From NCBI RefSeq assembly GCF_000243155.2, contig NC_018017.1:868001-932000 (forward strand): DNA of 64,000 nt, given 5' to 3'. Numbering within the stretch: the first letter of the stretch is position 1; each line of letters begins with the position of its first letter. Under the pieces are notes generated by a model that was given only the letters and a program-made list of their open reading frames with translations, made no database searches and was not told the origin of the DNA. The position numbers were made by a program, and so were the translations under genes. This document shows positions 26,701 through 34,935 of this stretch, in pieces. The DNA is from Desulfitobacterium dehalogenans ATCC 51507 (lineage in GTDB: Bacteria > Bacillota > Desulfitobacteriia > Desulfitobacteriales > Desulfitobacteriaceae).

Positions 26701-27065
26701 TGGGTAAAGATTTAGAGTATTACCTCAACCTAGAATATGAAATTAAACTTAAGAAGCTTTCCCAAGAAGAAGGTGACGGGTGGTTTGCAGAAATACCTTT
26801 ACTTCCTGGTTGCATGTCAGACGGTGAATCTTTAGAAGAAGCAGTTGAGAATCTAGGCGGTGCGAAAAGGGAATGGATTGAGGCCAGCTTGGAATTAGGC
26901 AGAGAAATTCCTGAACCCACAACTGATGAATTTTCGGGGCAATTGAGAGTTAGGATGCCTAAATCATTACATCGTACTCTTTCACAAATGGCTAAGGATG
27001 AAAATGTAAGTTTGAATCAGTTGATAATTCATCAATTATCTAAAGGAATTGGGTATAGATTATAA
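26697..27065 (+). CDS. hicB: HicB-family antitoxin
   Basis: 122 residues. The N-terminal HicB domain (WFAEIPLLPGCMSDGESLEEAVENL) neutralises HicA; the C-terminus (LRVRMPKSLHRTLSQMAKDENVSLNQLIIHQLS) is a ribbon-helix-helix DNA-binding domain that usually autorepresses the pair. Its ATG overlaps the hicA stop. Both genes share the cassette 26347-27149. Confidence 0.88.
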   Translation: MMGKDLEYYLNLEYEIKLKKLSQEEGDGWFAEIPLLPGCMSDGESLEEAVENLGGAKREWIEASLELGREIPEPTTDEFSGQLRVRMPKSLHRTLSQMAKDENVSLNQLIIHQLSKGIGYRL

Positions 27066-27078
27066 GATAGCCGACTTC

Positions 27079-27156
27079 ATATAACAGAGGGTTTGCGACA
27101 TCGGGGAATACATCTTGGGTATTATTCCGACGTCGCAAACCCTCAAAACGTTATCT
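27079..27156 (+). repeat. attC-like site 26
   Basis: Left box ATATAAC, right box GTTATCT; long stem GAGGGTTTGCGACATCGG/CCGACGTCGCAAACCCTC with one bottom-strand wobble, the same subtype as sites 20 and 42. Confidence 0.87.
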
Positions 27157-27254
27157 GACAGATAAGGCAAAGGGCCGCGCATCCTTGCGCAGATTATAAA
27201 AGCAGCGGTTGAAGAGTTAGTTTATCATATAAAGAATAGTTGAGAGGTAAGAAT

Positions 27255-27869
27255 ATGTATAAAGAGGGATTGCCTGCACTAGATGAAGCACAAATGATAC
27301 TTGAAGAGGCTTCGCAGTTGAATCCAGGACCTTGGGTGCAACATTCAATTTATACGGCGCAAGCGGCCCAAATAATAGCAAGTAATTGTAAGGAGCTGGA
27401 TTCGAAAAAAGCATATATATTGGGAATGCTTCATGACATAGGCAGAAGGTTTGGTGTAACAAACATGCGGCATAGTTTAGATGGATATACATTTTCGATA
27501 GGAAAAGGGTATGATGTGTTAGGCAAAATATGCTTAACGCATTCATGTCCAACAAAAAATATGAGGGAAGCTTTTGGAAAGTGGGACTGCAGTAATGAAG
27601 AATATGCTTTTGTTGAAAGTTATTTGAGATCTGTAGTATACGATGATTATGATAGATTAATCCAGCTATGTGATGCGCTAGCTTTACCAAGTGGTTTTTC
27701 ACTAATGGAAAAAAGAATGATCGATGTTGCCTTAAGGCACGGACTTCACGAGTATATTATACCTAAGTGGAAAGCTACCTTTGAAATAAAGCAGTACCTT
27801 GAAAAGCTAATAGGAACTTCTATATATAGTTTATTACCTGGTGTTGTTGAAAATACCTTTAATAATTGA
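27255..27869 (+). CDS. HD-domain phosphohydrolase
   Basis: ATG 27255 follows GAGAGGTAAG. 204 residues. QHSIYTAQAAQII, LGMLHDIGRRFG (HD pair), RHSLDGYTF and LIQLCDALALP follow the HD metal-site order. Probably a nucleotide or phosphate-ester hydrolase; different from the YqeK-like protein at 1816. The cassette's right-end site is lost (see 27925 and 28231). Confidence 0.7.
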   Translation: MYKEGLPALDEAQMILEEASQLNPGPWVQHSIYTAQAAQIIASNCKELDSKKAYILGMLHDIGRRFGVTNMRHSLDGYTFSIGKGYDVLGKICLTHSCPTKNMREAFGKWDCSNEEYAFVESYLRSVVYDDYDRLIQLCDALALPSGFSLMEKRMIDVALRHGLHEYIIPKWKATFEIKQYLEKLIGTSIYSLLPGVVENTFNN

Positions 27870-27924
27870 TTGGTTATTTATCGCCAAGTCTTGGGGAGGG
27901 GAAGTTTAAGGGGCTACCATCCGT

Positions 27925-28153
27925 GGTCAATATTAAAGAACCTGTTATTTGGATTTGGAACGAAAATAAATGGGATAAATCAAATTTTGGTGCAGTTACA
28001 TTTGATTTCGTTGCGATGATCTTGATAAAACATACCATGAACTAAAAGAAAAAAAGTGTCATTCTTGACCCGCCAATTACTGCTGTTTGGGGCGGGAAAG
28101 AGCTTAATGTTAAAGATCTTGACGGCAATAATATTCTTATGTTGGAGGAATAG
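27925..28153 (+). pseudogene. VOC/glyoxalase-family remnant
   Basis: Pieces of a vicinal-oxygen-chelate protein are readable in shifting frames: KEPVIWIWNENKWDKSNFGAV, then DDLDKTYHELKEKK, then DPPITAVWGGKELNVKDLDGNN with ILMLEE and a stop at 28151. The N-terminus and the original cassette boundary are missing; at least two frameshifts. Family members include fosfomycin/bleomycin resistance proteins and glyoxalases. Confidence 0.6.
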
Positions 28154-28230
28154 ACCAATAAAACAAAATTAACACATGTTAGAGCAAACGTTTATGCTGC
28201 CGGTTTCTGTATTTCTAGTTTGCCATAAAC

Positions 28231-28257
28231 AGCTACGGGATCCCAGGGGCGTTATAC
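28231..28257 (+). repeat. attC-like site 27, right half only
   Basis: GCTACGGGATCCCAGGGGCG followed by right box GTTATAC. The left arm and loop are gone. It still provides an intact start for the next cassette, whose right end GGCATCGTATAAC pairs with it. Confidence 0.6.
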
Positions 28258-28346
28258 GACACTGTACGCAATAGATTACGAGAAAGCTTGCAGCATTCAC
28301 ATGGTAAAATATTGCGAATTAAGATGGTTTATATTAATGGAGAAAC

Positions 28347-29084
28347 ATGATGAGTAATGATTTAAAAACATATTATGAAAACATAAAAAAACCTTGGAAT
28401 ACTCTATATTATAGAATTGTTTGGGAACAACTATCTCGAATTCATCCCATAATCAATTCTAAAATTCTTGACTTCGGAAGTGGACTGGGAATTACTGCAG
28501 ATTATTTATCAAAGAACAATGATGTGGTTGCAATTGAACCAAATGTTGTAATGGTGGAAATGCGAATATGTAAAAATGGTTATCAACAGATAGTAGGGGA
28601 TTTAGAACAATTAAGACAGCAGCAAGATGCTTCGTTTGATGTTGTAGTATGCCACAATGTTTTAGAATATACGAAAGAGCGAAACGATATATTTAAAGAG
28701 CTCTACCGAGTGCTTAAACCCAATGGAGTATTATCTATCGTAAAACATAATCATGCAGGAAGAATCATGCAAAAAGTTGTTTTTGAAAATAATTTGGATG
28801 CGGCAATCATGTTACTCAACGGGGGGAAGGCCGAAGCGGCTTATTTTGGAGAAGTTAATTATTATGAGTTGAATGATATTGAAGAGTGGATGAGTGGTTT
28901 AGACATTAATATTGAGAGAGTACTTGGAATTAGAGCGTTTTTTGCTTTACACTCAAACAATGAAGTTAGATATGACACAAATTGGCAAGAAAAGATGTTT
29001 GACCTTGAAATGAAGGTATCGGATATAAGAGATTTTATAAATATCTCCTTTTTTAATCATGTATTGCTAAAAAAGATTAGATAA
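28347..29084 (+). CDS. Class I SAM-dependent methyltransferase
   Basis: 245 residues: ILDFGSGLGITADYL (SAM loop, about 39-53), VAIEPN, SFDVVVCHNVLEYTKERNDIF and LYRVLKPNGVLSIVKHN. GGAGAAAC upstream. Resembles methyltransferases of small molecules or tRNA wobble positions; target unknown. Neighbouring cassettes are unrelated. Confidence 0.78.
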   Translation: MMSNDLKTYYENIKKPWNTLYYRIVWEQLSRIHPIINSKILDFGSGLGITADYLSKNNDVVAIEPNVVMVEMRICKNGYQQIVGDLEQLRQQQDASFDVVVCHNVLEYTKERNDIFKELYRVLKPNGVLSIVKHNHAGRIMQKVVFENNLDAAIMLLNGGKAEAAYFGEVNYYELNDIEEWMSGLDINIERVLGIRAFFALHSNNEVRYDTNWQEKMFDLEMKVSDIRDFINISFFNHVLLKKIR

Positions 29085-29207
29085 GTACAAGAGAAACAAT
29101 TCTGTACAGTAATTTAGTACCTAATTTTCTTATTGTATAAAAAAGATTATACGGTGGATACAGGGCAGGACTGCTATGAATGCCTGGCTCTGGGGGCGTA
29201 CGGCATC

Positions 29208-29283
29208 GTATAACAAAGGAGTCCCGCAACTAGAGGATGATGAATGTGGTTGGGACGCTGCAGGACTCCTCGAAACGATATGC
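29208..29283 (+). repeat. attC-like site 28
   Basis: Left box GTATAAC, right box mutated to GATATGC (T to A at the second base); stem AGGAGTCCCGCA/TGCAGGACTCCT. The mutation would be expected to weaken cleavage. Confidence 0.8.
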
Positions 29284-29399
29284 GACATATTGTGCAAAGG
29301 CCGCGCCGTTCATGGCCCGGGAAACGAATCTAGATTTCCTTTCGCGTTAAGTAGGATAACGCGACATAAGCATACTTGTATTTTTAAGGGGAAACAAAA

Positions 29400-30167
29400 A
29401 TGATAGATGCTCATATTCATATCGAAAGAGGTCAATATACAAAAGAATGGGTTCAGCAATTTATCAATCAAGCTGTGAAAATGGGTTTAGATGAAATATA
29501 TTTGCTGGAACATTCTCATCGTTTCAAGGAATTTAAACCCATGTATCAGTCCGTGAAGGAGTATAGTGATTATCAAAAAGTCTGGCTTCAAAGGAAGAGT
29601 AATTTATCAATTAACGAATACACATCTTTAATTACAGAAATTCGACAGTACAAATTCCCAATTCAAGTCAAGTGGGGGTTAGAGGTGTGTTATTTCCCTG
29701 AAAGTGAAGAACTGATTTCAGATATAATAAATAGTTTTGATTTTATAACAGGTTCAATACATTGGGTAGACGGGTTTGGGTTTGACCATAAGGCAGAATT
29801 ATGGAACGGTGTAGATGTTGATAAATTATATAAACGATATTATGAGCTTATGTTGCAACTCATTGATAGCAAATTATTCACCGGTCTTGCACATCCAGAT
29901 TCGGTTAAATGTTTCAAATGTTTTCCATCATTTGACCTGACTCCTATATATGAACTACTTGCCAATGCATTAAGAAATAGTAACATGTATGCCGAACAAA
30001 GCGGAGGGCTTGCATTGAACTATGGCTATCCAACAATAGGAATGAATGACAAAATGCTAAACATATTTAAGCAACGAGGAGTGATTATGCTTACGGCCTC
30101 TGATGCGCATAGGCCTGAAGATGTTGGGGCCAATATATCTAAAATGGCAGTGGCATCAATGGCGTAA
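29400..30167 (+). CDS. PHP-domain phosphatase, HisJ-like
   Basis: 255 residues with the full PHP metal-site order: DAHIHIE (3-9), LLEHSHR, GLEVCYF, GSIHWVDG, LAHPD and TASDAHRPEDVG. The family comprises histidinol-phosphate phosphatases and related phosphoesterases. No his genes are nearby, so the substrate is open. AAGGGGAA precedes ATG. Confidence 0.8.
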   Translation: MIDAHIHIERGQYTKEWVQQFINQAVKMGLDEIYLLEHSHRFKEFKPMYQSVKEYSDYQKVWLQRKSNLSINEYTSLITEIRQYKFPIQVKWGLEVCYFPESEELISDIINSFDFITGSIHWVDGFGFDHKAELWNGVDVDKLYKRYYELMLQLIDSKLFTGLAHPDSVKCFKCFPSFDLTPIYELLANALRNSNMYAEQSGGLALNYGYPTIGMNDKMLNIFKQRGVIMLTASDAHRPEDVGANISKMAVASMA

Positions 30168-30210
30168 TTGTTCTTATTTTTTGACTTAATGGTTAACGGA
30201 TGATATGTTC

Positions 30211-30259
30211 AAGACAGCTCCGTCCATGGCGCTGTCCTAGTCTGGGGGCACGATACGTC
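30211..30259 (+). repeat. Cassette trailer element
   Basis: GACAGCTCCGTCCATGGCGCTGTC hairpin-like block, then TAGTCTGGGGGCACGATACGTC joining site 29. The last part pairs with the cassette start (GACATATTGTGC at 29284). Confidence 0.6.
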
Positions 30260-30335
30260 GTAGAAAGTGTATTACCGATACCTTAGAAAGGATGAATGTG
30301 GTTGGGACGCGACGGTAATACACAAAACGTTAGAC
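30260..30335 (+). repeat. attC-like site 29
   Basis: Left box GTAGAAA (final C lost), right box GTTAGAC; stem GTGTATTACCGATA/GACGGTAATACAC. Confidence 0.8.
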
Positions 30336-30374
30336 GACATCTAAGTCTTATACTGGGACTAAGGAGGTATTGGA

Positions 30375-30968
30375 ATGTTAAAAAGGTCTTTGGCGCTTAT
30401 ATCTTGTTTGCTGAGTTTAACTTTACTTGGTTGCAGTTCGCCGATACAGACCGGTAATTCATCCCAAGAGGTAAATGTTATTATATATGAAGCTGATACA
30501 AGCTCTACTTTTACGAACGAAATCATTTCATCTATGAAGGACCCTCTTACAGCCAGATTTAAGAGTTTGGGTTTTGAGTCAATAGTTATAAATCAAGCTG
30601 CTAATCAAGTGAGGGTAGAATTAACGCCAAGTAATCCTGATATTAAACAGATTGCTGAAATCGTCGGTAAACCAAATAGATTCAAACTTGTAGGGCCGAA
30701 CAACGAAATTATTCTATTTGAAAAAGATTTAATAAGTGCTACACCGTGCATGGATGAAACATACAAAACTTTTGAAGTTAGATTTACAGATGAAGCCGAA
30801 AAGAAGTTGGAAACTGCCACACAGAAATTAATTGGTCAGAGAGTGAGTTTTTACTTAGATGATAGACAATTAGCGAACCTGCTGGTAGCAAATCCAATAA
30901 GTGGTGAAGGAATTCAGGTTCCTGGTAGCGCGACTGTACAAGAAGCAAAGATTCTAACGGCGGTATGA
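30375..30968 (+). CDS. SecD-head-like lipoprotein
   Basis: ATG with ribosome site AAGGAGG. Lipobox LLGC (Cys about 20). The domain after residue 70 follows the SecD P1-head pattern: FKLVGPNNEIILFEKDLISAT, FEVRFTDEAEKKLETATQKLIGQRVSFYLDDRQLANLLV and ISGEGIQVPG. Free-standing, without the SecD membrane part, so a role in export is uncertain. An internally deleted copy of this cassette is at 34552-34816. Confidence 0.7.
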   Translation: MLKRSLALISCLLSLTLLGCSSPIQTGNSSQEVNVIIYEADTSSTFTNEIISSMKDPLTARFKSLGFESIVINQAANQVRVELTPSNPDIKQIAEIVGKPNRFKLVGPNNEIILFEKDLISATPCMDETYKTFEVRFTDEAEKKLETATQKLIGQRVSFYLDDRQLANLLVANPISGEGIQVPGSATVQEAKILTAV

Positions 30969-31065
30969 ATTCGGGAGGAACATTACCTTTTCCACTTGAA
31001 GTTATTTCTATTGACCAATCTTAATGGAAAAAGCTATTTTCTGATTGAGTCGCCTAACCGGCATC

Positions 31066-31142
31066 GTATAACAGGCAGTTCCCAAAACTTTGAATTGATG
31101 AATGTAGTATGACGCTTCGGGAACTGCCGAGGGACGTTATAA
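31066..31142 (+). repeat. attC-like site 30
   Basis: Left box GTATAAC, right box GTTATAA; stem GGCAGTTCCCAAA/TTCGGGAACTGCC, nearly identical to the sites of the HNH cassettes. Just upstream, GTCGCCTAAC looks like the left box of a second, lost site, so the cassette tail is a fusion. Confidence 0.83.
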
Positions 31143-31202
31143 GACATGTGGCGGAATTTATTGTTGATTATACTTTTTAGTATTTTTGCAGGAGCTGATC
31201 AC

Positions 31203-31757
31203 TTGAGTATATTTCTTCCAATACAATCCGTACGTCTAACTTTAAGGGAGTTTAGAGAAGAAGATTTAAATGAAATGCATCATTACCTATCTGATTCAGA
31301 AGTTCTTCAATTTATGATGCAAGATACTAATACGGAAGAAGGCTCAAATGCGTATTTAAAGAAGTTCCTTCAATTTCAGAAAGATAATCCTCGATTCTTT
31401 GTGCGATTTGCTATAATTGAAAAACTTAGTAATTGTTTAATCGGAGAATGTGGTTTGAATATGCCCAATATCCAACACAAAGAAGGGGAGCTTGTGTACA
31501 GGCTTAATAAAAAATATTGGGGAAACGGATATGCTACTGAAGCAGCAAGTGAGGTTGTAGGCTTGGGATTTGAAAAGCTAGGATTACATAGAATTGAAGC
31601 AATGTGTGATTCAAGAAATGCCTCATCTATAAAAGTATTGGAAAAGATAGGTATGATAAAAGAAGGTTGCTATAGGGAACATAGATGGATTAAAGGGCGG
31701 TGGAGAGATTCGGTAGTATACTCTATTTTGGATAGTGAATATTTTATTCAAAAATAA
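31203..31757 (+). CDS. GNAT acetyltransferase, RimJ/RimL type
   Basis: TTG 31203 (GGAG eight bases upstream) was preferred; the frame is open from 31146 but its N-terminus is hydrophobic and unlike the family. 184 residues: VRLTLREFREEDL (family start), GECGLN, LVYRLNKKYWGNGYATEAASEVV (acetyl-CoA loop) and NASSIKVLEKIGM. RimJ/L members acetylate protein N-termini or antibiotics; target unknown. Confidence 0.78.
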   Translation: MSIFLPIQSVRLTLREFREEDLNEMHHYLSDSEVLQFMMQDTNTEEGSNAYLKKFLQFQKDNPRFFVRFAIIEKLSNCLIGECGLNMPNIQHKEGELVYRLNKKYWGNGYATEAASEVVGLGFEKLGLHRIEAMCDSRNASSIKVLEKIGMIKEGCYREHRWIKGRWRDSVVYSILDSEYFIQK

Positions 31758-31814
31758 GCGGTATGAAAGGGCTTGCCGTCCATGGCGCTCTGGCTTCGTG
31801 GGGCAGGAAACGTC

Positions 31815-31890
31815 ATATAACAGAGAAGTCCCGCAACTAGAGGATGATGCATGTGGTTAGGATGCTGCGGGAACACAAAAACTGTTCTTT
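31815..31890 (+). repeat. attC-like site 31, right end decayed
   Basis: Left box ATATAAC and left arm GAAGTCCCGCA are intact; the right arm breaks into GGGAACACAAAAACT and the right box has become GTTCTTT or been lost. Confidence 0.65.
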
Positions 31891-31911
31891 ATTGTATTGG
31901 GGGAGTTTTTA

Positions 31912-32256
31912 ATGAAAAGGACTATATTTTTTGTTTTAGTGGTCTCATTATTATTAGCTTGTACGACATCTTACTTTGCTAATATAAAGATATCAGCACA
32001 TCAAATCTATAAGACAGAAATTATGGAACAAAGAGAGGGTTATGAAAAAGTAAAAATAACCAATCTTGAAACAGGAAAAGTTGAGTATCTTGAATCTATT
32101 TTAGATGATGACGGTTTATATATGTATCTAGCAACAAGTGAAGAAGGTTCTTTTGAGATAAAACTCATGGTTCTTCTATCAGGACGACAAATCTGGATAC
32201 TAACGAAACAACATTATCAGAAATCGAAAGTACTGAAGTGGAAAAGGGAGATATAG
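31912..32256 (+). CDS. Short lipoprotein
   Basis: ATG 31912 with GGGGGAG upstream. Signal MKRTIFFVLVVSLLLAC gives Cys about 17 as lipid anchor. The ~98-residue mature part is polar, with no recognised domain. Confidence 0.55.
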   Translation: MKRTIFFVLVVSLLLACTTSYFANIKISAHQIYKTEIMEQREGYEKVKITNLETGKVEYLESILDDDGLYMYLATSEEGSFEIKLMVLLSGRQIWILTKQHYQKSKVLKWKREI

Positions 32257-32370
32257 AGGAGAACTTTTTAATGATTCTTCATATGAAGCAAATTGAATAT
32301 AAAGCAAACTGAACGATGAATATGATTGATATATTGGTATGTAGTCCGGCTTCGCGGGGCAGGAACCGTC

Positions 32371-32446
32371 ATATAACAGAGGAGTCCCACAACTAGAGAA
32401 TGATGAATGTGGTTGGGATGCTGCGGGACTCCTCGGAACGTTATCC
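32371..32446 (+). repeat. attC-like site 32
   Basis: Left box ATATAAC, right box GTTATCC; stem GAGGAGTCCCACA/TGCGGGACTCCTC (A/C pair, T/G on the bottom strand). Confidence 0.86.
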
Positions 32447-32576
32447 GAAACCGTATGCAGGGCCGCGCGTCCATGCGCGGATTAGCCTGAGAAATTGCTG
32501 GTTATAGCACATTTGTAGGATATTACGAAGTAAGGACTCTCTTTAGTAATGCAGTAAGAAGGGAAGTAATAATAAC

Positions 32577-33056
32577 ATGGGGTTCATAATAGAGAGATTA
32601 CCACGAAATTATAAGGAAAAAGCTCTTATTCTATTGGGAGAAGTTTTTACTGATGAGCAGAATATTCCGGTAGAGTTACATTATATAAATGAAGACTTAA
32701 AACCAATTTGGTGGTACGCAAAAATTGATTCGGAGATTGTTGGTATAGTAGCTAGTTGGATTGAAAAAGAAGAATGGCATTGGGGGAGATTTGCAGTTAA
32801 TAAAAGAATGCGAGGCCTAGGCATAGGTAAAAAATTAGCCATGTTTTCACTGAATGAAGTTTTCAATCTTGGTGCTGAGAAAATTTCTATTGAAGCAAGA
32901 GATGTTACTGTAGGCATATTAGAAAAGTTTGGAGGTAAAGTAGTAGGAGAGCCAATAAATTTTTATAAGGATTCCATTACTCCTATAGTACTTAAAAAAG
33001 ATGATTTTATAAATTCTTTGAGTACAAATTCAAACGGCTTAGAAACAAACTGTTAA
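32577..33056 (+). CDS. GNAT acetyltransferase
   Basis: 159 residues: IVGIVASWIE, WGRFAVNKRMRGLGIGKKLAMFSL (Q/R-x-x-G-x-G/A loop) and KISIEARDVTVGILEKFGGKVVGEP. General GNAT fold; substrate unknown. GAAGGGAAGTAA upstream. The cassette ends GTTATCCGAAACCGTA and TACGACATCGGATAAC covary. Confidence 0.75.
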   Translation: MGFIIERLPRNYKEKALILLGEVFTDEQNIPVELHYINEDLKPIWWYAKIDSEIVGIVASWIEKEEWHWGRFAVNKRMRGLGIGKKLAMFSLNEVFNLGAEKISIEARDVTVGILEKFGGKVVGEPINFYKDSITPIVLKKDDFINSLSTNSNGLETNC

Positions 33057-33106
33057 AGTTTATTACGCAATATTCTTACATAGCGTACTAAAAAATGCGG
33101 AGGCTA

Positions 33107-33155
33107 AAGGGTCCACCGTCCATGGTGGCCTCTTAATCTGGGGGCGTACGACATC
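33107..33155 (+). repeat. Cassette trailer element
   Basis: GGGTCCACCGTCCATGGTGGCC hairpin with changes on both arms compared with other trailers (CCACC/GGTGG instead of CCGCC/GGCGG), a compensated stem. Followed by GGGGGCGTACGACATC. Confidence 0.65.
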
Positions 33156-33327
33156 GGATAACAGGATATTTGATAATTACAAAGAAAAAGACTTTAATAC
33201 TACGGTGAATTTCTGATTTAGGGTTATGAGCGTATTTAGCAAGGGCAATTTCAATTAACACAGAATTCCCGCAACTAGAGGATGATGAATGTGGTTAGGG
33301 CGCGTCGGGAACTCCTGAACGTTAGGC
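33156..33327 (+). repeat. attC-like site 33, compound
   Basis: A left box GGATAAC (33156-33162) is followed by ~90 bp of decayed sequence, then a second left box AATTAAC (33253) with arm AGAATTCCCGCA, loop, right arm GTCGGGAACTCCT and right box GTTAGGC (33321). Two sites partly merged. The second left box is the only one lacking the C at position -11. Confidence 0.7.
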
Positions 33328-33388
33328 GACAGACCATGCAAGGGTACCGAGATAATTCAATCCGTGTGTAATGAAGGAAGTGTTTCAG

Positions 33389-33847
33389 ATGTTGAAGCAT
33401 GTAAATATCAAAAGATATAAGAATATAATCATTTTTATCTCTATTTTAATTATTATAATGTCGTTTTTTGGTTTTAAGAAAGAGAAAATTTTCTTCATTG
33501 TATATACCCATAAAGGTTTTTTAAACGAATGCATCAAGAACCAGACATATGAGAAAGCAAGCAAAATAATAGGAATAAATAAGATCACCCCATATCCACT
33601 GCGTAACAAAGAGAAATTTGTTGATTTCTATTGTTCTGGAAGTGGATTAGTTCCGAATTCTGTCTATTATGGTTTCTATTACATCAGTAATGATAAGCCT
33701 TTGGGATTTCAAGCTCAACCTGTGGAGTTTAAACTAGATGGGGATGGTTGGAGATGGGAGGAAAAGTGGGAAAATCCAAATAGTGATAATTGGATGTATA
33801 CCGAGAAGATTATAGATAATTGGTATTATTATGAAACTGGATTCTAA
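33389..33847 (+). CDS. Membrane-anchored external protein, unknown
   Basis: ATG 33389 (GGAAGTG upstream). One N-terminal membrane segment (about 12-30), then a Trp/Tyr-rich external domain (FYCSGSGLVPNSVYYGFYYI, GDGWRWEEKWENP). I recognise the pattern from small Firmicute exported proteins of unknown function. Confidence 0.55.
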   Translation: MLKHVNIKRYKNIIIFISILIIIMSFFGFKKEKIFFIVYTHKGFLNECIKNQTYEKASKIIGINKITPYPLRNKEKFVDFYCSGSGLVPNSVYYGFYYISNDKPLGFQAQPVEFKLDGDGWRWEEKWENPNSDNWMYTEKIIDNWYYYETGF

Positions 33848-33964
33848 TTAACAGAAGTACATGAATCAAGCATATACGAAATCTTGAAGATAAACATAGT
33901 AAAATTTGAATTGTTTTAGGAATTTCCATTCATGGTAGTCTCTGAGCTTGGGGCATAGTTCGTC

Positions 33965-34041
33965 GCCTAACAGCGAATTCCTAAAATCTGAGATATTATT
34001 AATGTAATAACCAGACTTCGGGAATTCACGAAATGTTATCC
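33965..34041 (+). repeat. attC-like site 34
   Basis: Left box GCCTAAC, right box GTTATCC; stem GAATTCCTAAA/TTCGGGAATTC. Contains the string AATAACCAGACTTCGGGA that recurs as a fossil at 45373. Confidence 0.82.
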
Positions 34042-34159
34042 GAAACCGTACACAAAGGCCGCGTGTCCATGCGCGGATTAGGAATCGGTGCGATTTTTAC
34101 ACACTTGTAGGATTTTGTAGCTAACTCACCGCTGACTAAAATAACAGGAAGGTGAAATT

Positions 34160-34369
34160 TTGGATATAAAAGATGAACAGGATAAACATGAGAAACGCAA
34201 AAGAGAAGAATATAGAAAAAATCCAATGATAAATTTTGCAGACTCAGTAAACCGTGCACAGTTTGGTGACTTAAGGGGACTAACACAAGGTGGTTGCCTT
34301 AATCAGATTATTACTACAGTTATAATCATTGTGGTTTTATTTTTTCTTTTTCAATTCATAAACAAGTAA
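34160..34369 (+). CDS. Small membrane protein, DUF6366-like
   Basis: TTG start with GGAAGGTG six bases upstream. 69 residues: a charged N-terminus (KHEKRKREEYRKNPMINFADSVNRA), then a Gly-rich turn and one C-terminal membrane helix. This order (KNP...FADSVNRA...L...G) fits the DUF6366 family as I recall it. Function unknown. Confidence 0.5.
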   Translation: MDIKDEQDKHEKRKREEYRKNPMINFADSVNRAQFGDLRGLTQGGCLNQIITTVIIIVVLFFLFQFINK

Positions 34370-34498
34370 AAATATTTTGAGTAAAATTGAGTTACCCGTA
34401 TATGTTTATTTCGAGGTATTCATAGAATGTGAAACAAATGGACGAAGGGCTCAAAGCTCCGCCGTCGATGGCGGCCTCTGAATCTGGGTGCGTACGGC

Positions 34499-34558
34499 CC
34501 ACAACTAGAGGATGATGCATGTGGTTAGGACGCTGTGGGACTCCTCGAAACGTTAGAC
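34499..34558 (+). repeat. attC-like site 35, left arm deleted
   Basis: The trailer GCGTACGGC is joined directly to CCACAACTAGAGGATGATGC: left box and left arm are gone. The right arm TGTGGGACTCCTC and right box GTTAGAC remain. Confidence 0.7.
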
Positions 34559-34816
34559 TACATCTAAGTCTAATACTGGGACTAAGGAGGATTGAAATGT
34601 TAAAAAGGTCTTTGGCGCTTATATCTTGTTTCCTGAATTTAACTTATTGAATTCAGGAGGAACATTACCTTTTCCACTTGAAGTTATTTCTATTGACCAA
34701 TCTTAATGGAAAAAGCCATTTTTTGATTGAGCCGCCTAACCGGCATCGTCTAAAAGAGGAGTCCCGTAACTAGAGAATGATGAATGTGGTTGGGACGCTG
34801 CGGGGCTCCTCGGAAC
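34552..34816 (+). pseudogene. Internally deleted copy of the SecD-like lipoprotein cassette
   Basis: Starts GTTAGACTACATCTAAGTCTA with the same leader and ribosome site as the cassette at 30329. It keeps the first ~14 codons (ATG 34596, MLKRSLALISCFLNLTY, stop), then jumps to the sequence that follows the gene (GAATTCAGGAGGAACATTACC). About 540 bp of coding sequence is deleted; leader and tail are preserved. Confidence 0.75.
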
Positions 34817-34823
34817 GTTATAT
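34748..34823 (+). repeat. attC-like site 36
   Basis: Left box GTCTAAA (final base changed), right box GTTATAT; stem GAGGAGTCCCGTA/TGCGGGGCTCCTC, pairing by G/T. Confidence 0.78.
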
Positions 34824-34893
34824 GACATTTCCTGTAGGACCGCCCGCCGTCCATGGCTGGATTTAGACAAGAGCTTATTTCGTACTTGTAGAA
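34824..34893 (+). repeat. Cassette leader element (type I), decayed
   Basis: CATTTCCTGTAGGACCG, hairpin CCGCCGTCCATGGCTGG with one mismatch, then GCTTATTTCGTACTTGTAG. Precedes the SnoaL-like gene. Confidence 0.55.
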
Positions 34894-34935
34894 TAAGGTG
34901 AAGTAAAGATTATTACATAACAGGGGGTAACTTAT

